Below are positions 7,482 through 14,076 of a DNA stretch of 14,076 nt, piece by piece. Location: the NCBI GenBank assembly GCA_017615955.1, contig JAFZZD010000839.1:1-14076 (forward strand), in the 5' to 3' direction. Position 1 is the first letter of the stretch. Each line of letters begins with the position of its first letter. Made by a program: the position numbers and the translations under genes. Source of the stretch: Victivallales bacterium. GTDB taxonomy: Bacteria; Verrucomicrobiota; Lentisphaeria; Oligosphaerales; Oligosphaeraceae. The notes below the pieces were generated by a model. It was not told where the DNA came from and did not search any database. It saw only the letters and a program-made list of their open reading frames with translations.

Positions 7482-9266
7482 ATGGTCATGGATTATTTGG
7501 AGATGCTAGAAGCGGCGACGAAAGCAAGGCCATCATCACGACAATATGAATGGATGAGAATGGGACTAGTTGCCTTTGTGCATTTTTCCCTTAACACATT
7601 CTACGGGAAGGAGTGGGGTGACGGAACAGAGGAACCAATTCGTTTCAATCCCAAAAACTGCGATGCTGATAAATGGGTAGGACATTTGGCAAGGGCTGGA
7701 TTCAAATTGGCGATTCTGACATGTAAACACCATGGCGGCTTCTGCCTTTGGCCATCAAAATTCACGGAATATTCCGTCAAAAACACACCTTGGAAACAAG
7801 GCAAGGGAGATTTGGTGCGTGATTTTTCGGAGGCATGTCGGCGGCATGGGATGAAATTCGGCGTCTATCTCTCCCCTTGGGATAGGCATGACATAAGATA
7901 TGCCAATGATTCAGACGCGTATAATGAGTACTTCCTCAATCAGTTGACTGAATTGCTCACTGGCTATGGCCCAGTGCATGAGGTATGGTTTGATGGCGCC
8001 TGTGTGCCCGTGAACGGTAAACGGCAGCATTACAGCTGGGAAAAATACTATGCCCTGATACGTGAACTGCAACCAGAGGCAGTAATATCAGGCATAGGAC
8101 CCGATGTGCGCTGGTGCGGAAACGAGGCAGGCAAGGCACGCCCAGCAGAATGGTCTGTGGTGGATTTGGACAGGAGCTACTATGCCTTCAACAGACAGCG
8201 GTGCAATAACACCGAAATCGGGCAACTAGGCGAAAATCCCGTCTGGTATCCCTCAGAAGTGGACATGTCGATTCGCCCGAATTGGTTTTATCACAAGTCC
8301 GACGATGTTGATGTTCGCTCGCTTCATTACCTCATACAGGCATATTTCAATTCAGTGGGGCACAATTCTGTCCTGCTCCTGAATGTGCCTCCTGACTGCA
8401 ACGGAGAATTCCATGAGGCGGATGTCAAAAGGCTGGAAGAATTCCGTGCCTGGCTGGATGATGCATTTGCAGTGGACTATGGAAAAGGCTCGACAATGTG
8501 CAGGATTTCTTCCATAAAAAGAGATGACGGCAGGATTATTGAGCGTTTTCGCCTGAAATTGAATGGCGGGCATAGTTTCAATTGCATTGAACTGGCAGAG
8601 GACATACTGCATCATGGACAGCTGGTGGAGGAATACAGTATATTTGCCGAACAAGAATCAGGCATGAGGAAAATTTGCGAAGGCAGGACCATAGGTTTCA
8701 AGGAGCTTGTGCTGCTTGAAAACGATTGCCAGACTGGAGAGTTGGAACTGGAAACCACATCTAGGGCGCCATCAAAACTGCTTCCATTGAAATTTTTCCA
8801 GACGCCGCCAATTCCAGATGAGGAAAATGCGCCATCTTGGTTATATTACTGGGGATGCAAATATACAGTGCCTGAAAAACAGGGAGGAGAAGCCAGCCTT
8901 CTTAAAAGCGAGACGGAGCCATACGAGAGCCGTCCCGTTGGCATGCCACAAAGCATTATGCTTGCAATGGAGGCAGTTGCTGACATACAGGGAATCGCCA
9001 TTCTCCCGCAGCAGGATGGAACTCACGATGGAGTACCGCATAATTGTACCTGCATGACAAGCCAGGATGGTGAGCACTGGACTTGCGCTTTCCAGGGCGA
9101 ATTGGGAAATCTCGCCGAAAATCCAACCTACAGGAAAATCATATTTGACAAAGTGCACAGGAATGTTGCCTACATGCGCCTGGAAATACAAAATACATTT
9201 CAGGACGAGCAATATTTCAAGCTGCAACGCTGCCTGCCAATACTCACTACGCGGGCACAAGCATAA
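7482..9266 (+). CDS. alpha-L-fucosidase, GH29 (subfamily B-like, alpha-1,3/4)
   Basis: This 594-residue protein has a GH29 catalytic barrel in its first 330 or so residues: FVHFSLNTFYGKEWGDG (33-49), CKHHGGFCLWPSKFTEYSV (81-99), FGVYLSPWDRHD (126-137), and VWFDGA with Asp171 as the expected nucleophile. GPDVRWCGNEAG contains Glu215, 44 residues on. In characterised subfamily-B fucosidases the nucleophile Asp and the acid/base Glu sit about 45 apart in the same motifs, which supports alpha-1,3/1,4-fucose as substrate (Lewis-type ends). Residues about 480-594 look like a discoidin (F5/8 type C) sandwich (DGEHWTCAFQG, VAYMRLEIQNTF). No signal peptide is present, so it probably hydrolyses imported oligosaccharides. 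The start has AGGA 8 nt upstream. It lies 63 nt after the DUF4838 gene and 21 nt before the hexosaminidase gene. The family call is firm; the linkage is inferred. Confidence 0.93.
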   Translation: MVMDYLEMLEAATKARPSSRQYEWMRMGLVAFVHFSLNTFYGKEWGDGTEEPIRFNPKNCDADKWVGHLARAGFKLAILTCKHHGGFCLWPSKFTEYSVKNTPWKQGKGDLVRDFSEACRRHGMKFGVYLSPWDRHDIRYANDSDAYNEYFLNQLTELLTGYGPVHEVWFDGACVPVNGKRQHYSWEKYYALIRELQPEAVISGIGPDVRWCGNEAGKARPAEWSVVDLDRSYYAFNRQRCNNTEIGQLGENPVWYPSEVDMSIRPNWFYHKSDDVDVRSLHYLIQAYFNSVGHNSVLLLNVPPDCNGEFHEADVKRLEEFRAWLDDAFAVDYGKGSTMCRISSIKRDDGRIIERFRLKLNGGHSFNCIELAEDILHHGQLVEEYSIFAEQESGMRKICEGRTIGFKELVLLENDCQTGELELETTSRAPSKLLPLKFFQTPPIPDEENAPSWLYYWGCKYTVPEKQGGEASLLKSETEPYESRPVGMPQSIMLAMEAVADIQGIAILPQQDGTHDGVPHNCTCMTSQDGEHWTCAFQGELGNLAENPTYRKIIFDKVHRNVAYMRLEIQNTFQDEQYFKLQRCLPILTTRAQA

Positions 9267-9287
9267 TAATCAGGGGTAATCAAAAAC

Positions 9288-10838
9288 ATGAAATATTCAA
9301 TCATTCCAAAGCCAGACCTGTTGGAGCTGCGTGACGGTGTTTTCACTTTGAAGGAAGCATGCCCTATATTCTATTCCGGAAATGGCGCAAAGGAGGCGGC
9401 AGTGCTGCTGCATGAATACTTAGCTCCAATTATTGGAGAGGCATCAGCACCAGCCGAACTTAAGGTAAACGAGGCAAAGGGCATTAGACTGATTTCATCG
9501 GACAGCTCATGCAGCGGAACTTTTCCCTCCGAAGAATACGACCTTTCTATTGATGAAGAAGGCATTGTCATGAAAGCCAGCAGTAGAGAGGGGCTTCTGC
9601 GTGGCATTCAAACGCTAAGGCAGCTCCTCCCAAAGGAAATATTCACAGCTGATTGCCAGTTAAGGGAAATTGCCATCCAATGCCTGCACATTCATGATAT
9701 GCCGGCCATGAGGTGGCGGGGTATGATGCTTGATGTGGCAAGGCATTTCTTTGACAAGCACCAGGTAATGCACATGATTGAACTGTTTGCCCAGCATAAG
9801 TTCAACATTGTCCATCTGCACTTGAGCGATGACCAGGGCTGGCGTGTGGAAATAAGACAATTTCCAAAATTGACGCAGATTGGCTCAATCAGAAAACAGA
9901 CTATCATCGGACATGAATCCAACAGGCCAAGAAAATACGATGGCATTCCATACGGAGGCTTCTTCACGCAGCAGGAACTCAGGGAAATAGTGGCTTTTGC
10001 TGACAGGCGGGGCATCACGATTGTGCCTGAAATTGACATGCCAGGACATCAGTCAGCCGCAATATGCGCATATCCGGAATTGGGCAACTTTCCACTCAAT
10101 CACGTGGAGGTCCGTCAGGAATGGGGCATAAGCAGCCATATTCTCTCGCCTCGTGAAAGCTCGATTGGTTTCGCCAAATCCGTGCTGGCGGAAATAATGG
10201 AGATTTTCCCTTCAAAGTTCATTCATATAGGTGGGGACGAGGCAATTAAGTCCGAATGGGAAATCTCTCCCGAAGCCCAATATATCATGGCGAAGTACAA
10301 TTGCAGAAATGAAAAGGAACTTCAGGATTTCTTCGTTGGAAGCATCGGCAGTTTCATCCGTGAAAATGGAAGGTACATGATCGGGTGGGAGGAAATCCTA
10401 AATCCTGGACTGGACAGAGGGGCTGTCATTGCAAGCTGGAGAGGACGCGGAACCGAAAAGGATGCACTGCGCCAGGGAAACCGCGTCATCATGGCAAGCA
10501 GGCTTTTCGCATATTTTGACTATTATCAGGCGGATCCTGCCAGCGAGCCTTTGGCGGGCGGGGATGTTCTGCCTCTGGAAAAGGTCTATTCTTTCAATGC
10601 GACAGAGGGAATAGAACCATGTTTCAAATCCTTCGTCCTTGGCGGGCAGGCCCAGCTGTGGTCGGAATATATCGCCACTTTGGAGCATCTGGAATACATG
10701 GCGTTCCCTCGTGCATGCGCTCTGGCGGAAAAGCTTTGGACCAAGCCTGAACTATGTGAATACGGTGACTTCCTTGAACGAATGAATATGCATAGGCACA
10801 GACTTGATGCTCAAAATGTAAACTACCGCCACTTTTGA
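9288..10838 (+). CDS. beta-N-acetylhexosaminidase, GH20
   Basis: This 516-residue protein has the two-domain GH20 form: an N-terminal alpha/beta domain (about 1-140) ending in the GLLRGIQTLRQLL helix, then a TIM barrel starting MRWRGMMLDVARHFF (141-155). Key motifs are HLHLSDDQGWRVEI (176-189), VPEIDMPGHQSAA (246-258) and HIGGDEAIKSEW (313-324 region), in which Asp317-Glu318 is the substrate-assisted catalytic pair. It would remove terminal beta-linked GlcNAc or GalNAc. Length is near the short end for the family, and no extra carbohydrate-binding domain is visible. No signal peptide is seen, so it should be cytoplasmic. AGGGG lies 11 nt upstream of the start. Working beside a fucosidase, it suggests trimming of fucosylated N-acetylhexosamine glycans such as mucin or milk-type chains. 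Confidence 0.95.
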   Translation: MKYSIIPKPDLLELRDGVFTLKEACPIFYSGNGAKEAAVLLHEYLAPIIGEASAPAELKVNEAKGIRLISSDSSCSGTFPSEEYDLSIDEEGIVMKASSREGLLRGIQTLRQLLPKEIFTADCQLREIAIQCLHIHDMPAMRWRGMMLDVARHFFDKHQVMHMIELFAQHKFNIVHLHLSDDQGWRVEIRQFPKLTQIGSIRKQTIIGHESNRPRKYDGIPYGGFFTQQELREIVAFADRRGITIVPEIDMPGHQSAAICAYPELGNFPLNHVEVRQEWGISSHILSPRESSIGFAKSVLAEIMEIFPSKFIHIGGDEAIKSEWEISPEAQYIMAKYNCRNEKELQDFFVGSIGSFIRENGRYMIGWEEILNPGLDRGAVIASWRGRGTEKDALRQGNRVIMASRLFAYFDYYQADPASEPLAGGDVLPLEKVYSFNATEGIEPCFKSFVLGGQAQLWSEYIATLEHLEYMAFPRACALAEKLWTKPELCEYGDFLERMNMHRHRLDAQNVNYRHF

Positions 10839-10925
10839 AAAAGGCGACTATTGCAATTGGCGATGTTCCCTCCCTGGCTGTGGTAGCTGGAAATTGATGG
10901 CGGTTCACATCTGGAGACATTCAAA

Positions 10926-12137
10926 ATGACGCTTGCTTCCTGCCGTGTAGGTCCTGACAGCAAACAATATCAATGTTGGCAGCGTATTCCTTTTTCGATT
11001 TATGACAAGTCCAATGGCAGTAAACCTGCAATGTTTGTATTCAGGCGTGTATTGTGCCTGGAACGCATGCCAGAGCAAATCCTTGCATTTTACACTGGCG
11101 CCTGCAAATACCGCATTTTCATAAATGGTAGGTTCATTGATGACGGTCCTGTTGAAATTGGAGGAGACTATGGAAAGAAAGACGCGCCTAACTGGTGGTA
11201 TTATGACAGAAGGGACCTGACGTCCTATTTTAAAGTGGGAAAGAACGTCATTGTCGCAGAGGTGCTAAGTCATCCTGAGGCTGCCACGGATTATTCATTT
11301 GGAGAGCTTTTCCTGGCATTGCAGCTTTTTGCAAATGGTGGTTTGCTGCTTGAAACAGATGCCAGCTGGAAGGCCATTCGCAATGAAGGCTACATCAGTC
11401 CCACTGAATTTGACGAAGCTAAAAGCCCAGGTGAATATCACAAGGAGGACTTTGATGATACGGCATGGCCATTGGCAGAGCCATTATCCTCCGAAGGCAT
11501 CGTTCCGGAACACATGAATTTTCTTCCTCATCTTGAAGAGCACTGTATATTCCCTGATGATTGCTTTTTGCCTTTCCCTGAATGTGAAGCCTGGATTCAT
11601 GACTTGAAGGCACTGTCCTCTTGTAGCCGAGCTGTGACTACAGTTCTTCCTGGTCCACCTGTAAGATTTGGGATAAGATTCCAAAATGAGGTGTTTGGAC
11701 ATTTGGAGCTTGAAACAGAAACATCCGGCATGGCAACCATAACCGTTGAATTCTATGAGGTGCCTGGACAAATCAGCGGCATATTGAAATACAGTTGCGC
11801 ACCAGGAAGGCATTCACATCGTTTTAGCCTTCCTCTTCCCATGCAAATGGGATTGGTCACAATTGATTGCGGCCCCTGCTTTGGGCATGCCGCCACGCCA
11901 TTGAAACTGCATTCGCTGAAAATGAACAGTCGTTGTTTTCCATTGCCTGAAGCTGCCTCTTTTCATTGTTCCTTGCCTGTCCTGGAAAATATACGTGCAA
12001 TGGTGGACAGAACAATGCGTCTTTGCATGATGCGGCTGCATCTTGATTCGCCTGTTCACCAAGAAGGACTGGGCTGCCCTGGAGATTATATGATTGAGGC
12101 CTTGATATCATACTCGCTGTATGGGAATGCCGCCTAG
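10926..12137 (+). pseudogene. alpha-L-rhamnosidase-like (GH78), 5' part, frameshifted
   Basis: This frame gives 403 residues and stops at TAG (12135-12137). The N-terminal part has the beta-sandwich of GH78 relatives (ACKYRIFINGRFIDDGPV, then DLTSYFKVGKNVIVAEV). The end enters the (alpha/alpha)6 catalytic barrel with DSPVHQEGLGCPGDYMIEAL (374-393), the place where GH78 enzymes carry their acidic catalytic motif; here Gln-Glu replaces the usual Arg-Asp/Glu. The frame ends about 25 residues later, far short of a folded barrel, and the rest of the enzyme continues in another frame from 12131. GGAG lies 9 nt before the ATG. The intact gene would encode about 734 residues releasing alpha-linked rhamnose or a similar sugar. 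No signal peptide. Because both parts are otherwise well kept, the break is either recent or an assembly error. An assignment to a related family such as GH106 is possible. Confidence 0.75.
12098..12137 (+). other. frameshift site inside the rhamnosidase gene
   Basis: The upstream frame stays open to 12134 and the downstream frame is open only after a TGA at 12095-12097, so the switch must occur in 12098-12134. Matching the family pattern (short helix, LYGN-A-RLVRAD) puts it at 12129-12131, where one base seems to be missing, for example CCC reduced to CC. I see no slippery heptamer, so programmed frameshifting is unlikely. Confidence 0.7.
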
Positions 12138-13129
12138 TCCGTGCAGACTTGTCCAGAATCGCGAAATTGCTGCTTCAGCAAAAAGGCTATCTCCACAATA
12201 CATCATACGCGCTGCTTTGGACCGAAATGGTCAAGGACTACTATATGTACACTGGGGATTTGGTTCTGGTACACGATATCTTTCCTGCAATACAGGCTGT
12301 GCTTGGCAGGTTCTCTGCCTTTATCGGAAAAAGCGGCCTTCTGACGAAATGCCCTGACTACAGCTTTATTGACTGGTTCTTTGAAGGAGGAATAAACTAT
12401 GCCAAACCTCCAGCAGAACGCGGCATGGCTAGCATGACGGCCTTCTATTATAGGGCTTTAAGAAACTCTGCATTCCTTTGCGATGAACTTGGAATTGTTC
12501 ATGATTATGCCGCACAGGCAGATGATATCAAGAAGGCATTCAATGATAAATTGTATGACAATGCCAATTCCTGTTATCGTGATGGCATATCTTTTATTGC
12601 TGAAAACAGAAATCCGCTTCGTTGTCCCGATGACACTGGAAATTCAGGGCATTCCGTCCATGCGAATGTCCTTGCTGTTTCATTTGGATTGGCGGACAAG
12701 GCGCGTATTCCTGTCATCATAGATCGAATCATGGCGGAAATATCATGCAAGCCGCCAAGTCCCTATTTCATGCATTTTGTATTTGAAGCACTTGAAACTG
12801 CAGGCCTTTGGGGAAAGTATGGCTTTGCATTGCTTGGACGCTGGGAAAAACTCTTAAGAGAACATCCCGCTTCCTTGAGGGAATGTTGGGACTGTGGCGA
12901 TTATTCTCATGCATGGAGTGGTACGCCTGCCTATCAATTTTCTCGTTCCATGCTCGGTATAAGACCCTTGATGCCTGGCTATACTATGGTTCGCTTTGCG
13001 CCTAATTTTGGGGATTTGGACTACGTGGAAGGGGATATTCCTACGATACACGGCAATATCCACATCCGCCATTGCAACGGCACGACAAGTATAAAGGCCC
13101 CAGTGGCAATAAAGGTACAGTGCGAATAA
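12131..13129 (+). pseudogene. alpha-L-rhamnosidase-like (GH78), 3' part, frameshifted
   Basis: From CGC at 12131 the -1 frame continues the rhamnosidase for 332 residues: RLVRADLSRIAKLLL, HNTSYALLWTEMVKDYYMYTGD, FIDWFFEGG, and a C-terminal beta-sandwich start HAWSGTPAYQFSRSMLGIRPL that is diagnostic of the GH78 C-terminal region. Read alone, its first usable start is TTG at 12149 with no ribosome site in front, so separate translation is unlikely. The stop TAA (13127-13129) directly touches the stop of the convergent hydrolase gene. No further stop or frame change is seen, so only one lesion separates this from a working gene. Confidence 0.75.
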
Positions 13130-14047
13130 CTATAGCGCATTCAGCCAGTTTGCCAGCAGGTCGATCCAGTATGACACGGGCTTGCCATCCGCAGTGACTT
13201 TCATGCCGAAGCCGTGGCTGCCCTCCTGGAAGATGTGCATTTCGGCGGGGACGCCAGCTGCCAGCAGCGCCTGGAAGTAGATGATTGAGTTGAATGGGCG
13301 AACACCTGGGTCGTCTGCGGCATGTACAAGGAACGCAGGGGGCGTATTGCTATCGACGAAGCATTCTGGCGAGTAGTATTTCTTCTTGTCGAAGGTGCAG
13401 TCCTTGTTCAGGAGACGTAAGCCAGTGGTCGCGCCAGTCTGCTTTTCAATCATGGAGACCACGGGGTATATTGGGATAGAGAAGTCCGGTCTGGCGGAAA
13501 TGTCCTTGAGTTCCGCGTCATCGAATCTGTCGTACATTGTGGAGACGCAGCAGCACAGATGCCCGCCTGCGGAAAAGCCCATCACGCCGATTTTGTCAGC
13601 ATCGTAGCCATACTTTTCGCTCCAGGAGCGTATCAGGCGCATTGCACGGAGTGCGTCGATTAGTGGCGCGTCAGGTGCGGCGCCTGGAACCTCGGCTGGC
13701 GCGGGATCCCTGTATTTGAGGATGAAAGCAGAAACGCCGATGCTGTTCAGGAAGCGTGCCACGGCAAAGCCTTCGTGGTCGATGGCCAGGTGTTTGTATC
13801 CGCCGCCAGGCAGCACCAGTATCGCCTTGCGGCAATTGTTCTGCGCGGAGGCTGGCAGACAATACATTGCAGGGACGCTGACCTGTTCGATCTTGCGGTT
13901 GTGGTGGGTGCTGCCACGCTCTGTCACTTTCTCTGGCTCCTCCCAGTGCGGCAGATTGTCCTTGACGCCGTCTGGCCACAGCGGAATTGGCTCTGGCATG
14001 TCTTCGTGTGCGTCAAGCGTTGTCATGTAGTTTCTTCTTTCCAGCAT
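13130..14047 (-). CDS. alpha/beta-hydrolase, acetyl-esterase-like
   Basis: This 305-residue protein has the serine-esterase triad of carbohydrate acetyl-esterase-like hydrolases: an oxyanion segment LPGGGYKHLA (79-88), nucleophile Ser159 in GFSAGG, Asp246 in HAADDPGV and His278 in GSHGFG. Such enzymes remove acetyl or other acyl groups from sugars, which would fit a glycan cluster, though the exact substrate is unknown. There is no signal peptide, so it is likely cytoplasmic. GGAGG lies only 4 nt before the ATG at 14047, and a second ATG (14026) with a poorer site is possible. The gene converges on the rhamnosidase gene with stop codons touching (TAA then CTA on the plus strand), and no terminator lies between. 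It is visibly richer in G+C and in GCC, CGC and CTG codons than the cluster to its left, hinting at a different history or expression level. It is not part of the main operon. Confidence 0.88.
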   Translation of the reverse strand: MLERRNYMTTLDAHEDMPEPIPLWPDGVKDNLPHWEEPEKVTERGSTHHNRKIEQVSVPAMYCLPASAQNNCRKAILVLPGGGYKHLAIDHEGFAVARFLNSIGVSAFILKYRDPAPAEVPGAAPDAPLIDALRAMRLIRSWSEKYGYDADKIGVMGFSAGGHLCCCVSTMYDRFDDAELKDISARPDFSIPIYPVVSMIEKQTGATTGLRLLNKDCTFDKKKYYSPECFVDSNTPPAFLVHAADDPGVRPFNSIIYFQALLAAGVPAEMHIFQEGSHGFGMKVTADGKPVSYWIDLLANWLNAL

Positions 14048-14076
14048 AAAGCCTCCATTATTGTGTTTGCAATGAT
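14048..14076 (-). promoter_or_regulatory. leader of the hydrolase gene with ribosome binding site
   Basis: The reverse strand has GGAGG at 14056-14052, 4 nt before the ATG at 14047. The spacing is a little short. Too little sequence remains to the right to find a promoter. Confidence 0.5.

Noticed and set aside
6834..7489. Two overlapping reverse-strand frames of about 180 residues
   Set aside because: They are shadows of the DUF4838 C-terminal domain; composition is unlike a real protein and no ribosome site is seen.
12098..12137. Programmed -1 ribosomal frameshifting in the rhamnosidase gene
   Set aside because: No X-XXY-YYZ slippery heptamer or clear downstream stem was found in the overlap, so a missing base is simpler.
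13121..13139. Hairpin TGCG with CGCA across the convergent stop codons as a terminator
   Set aside because: Arms are only 4 bp with an 11-nt loop and no T run on either strand.
13671..14030. Open frames on both strands inside the hydrolase gene
   Set aside because: They follow from its higher G+C content; the esterase frame alone has the triad and a ribosome site.

Overview
The window looks like part of a chromosome from the Lentisphaerota (Victivallis-like) or a close relative in the Planctomycetota-Verrucomicrobiota-Chlamydiota group. This is inferred, not measured. The main pointers are a pseudopilin-like protein with the [18 protein letters not shown] leader and an exact H-X9-DG motif, a DUF4838 protein, and a large FAD-dependent oxidoreductase sitting among glycoside hydrolases. 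Shine-Dalgarno sites are of the ordinary AGGA/GGAGG kind. No rRNA, tRNA, CRISPR array or insertion sequence was seen.

Left edge (1-909): a leftward DUF1016/YhcG-type nuclease gene runs off the window. Immediately upstream of it lies a decayed stretch. It carries what reads as the N-terminal signature of a type I methyltransferase subunit (HsdM) with a nonsense codon, then a short C-terminal-like tail whose stop is 1 nt from the DUF1016 start. I read this as the ruin of a type I restriction-modification operon that has lost more than 1 kb. About 280 bp of AT-rich, non-coding DNA follows, with three short inverted repeats.

Middle (910-13129): a leftward AraC-type regulator is divergent from a rightward six-gene cluster: FAD-dependent oxidoreductase, pseudopilin-like H-X9-DG protein, exported DUF4838 protein, GH29 alpha-L-fucosidase (subfamily-B-like), GH20 beta-N-acetylhexosaminidase, and a GH78-like alpha-L-rhamnosidase. 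Gaps are 4, 18, 63, 21 and 87 nt, so this is probably one operon controlled by the AraC protein through the 1735-1900 divergent promoter region. The enzyme set points to a heteroglycan or glycoconjugate with fucose, N-acetylhexosamine and rhamnose-like ends, such as a mucin or O-antigen type material. Only the DUF4838 protein has a Sec signal, so the three glycosidases probably act on imported oligosaccharides. The rhamnosidase gene is broken by a single -1 frame change near 12129-12131, soon after its catalytic motif.

Right edge (13130-14076): a leftward, visibly more G+C-rich alpha/beta-hydrolase (acetyl-esterase-like) gene converges on the rhamnosidase gene. The two stop codons touch with no intervening base.

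The most notable points are the dead type I restriction locus beside a surviving DUF1016 gene, a pseudopilin embedded in a glycan operon with Ser in place of Gly before its cleavage site, the oxidoreductase with a second, degenerate nucleotide-binding half, and the rhamnosidase frameshift.
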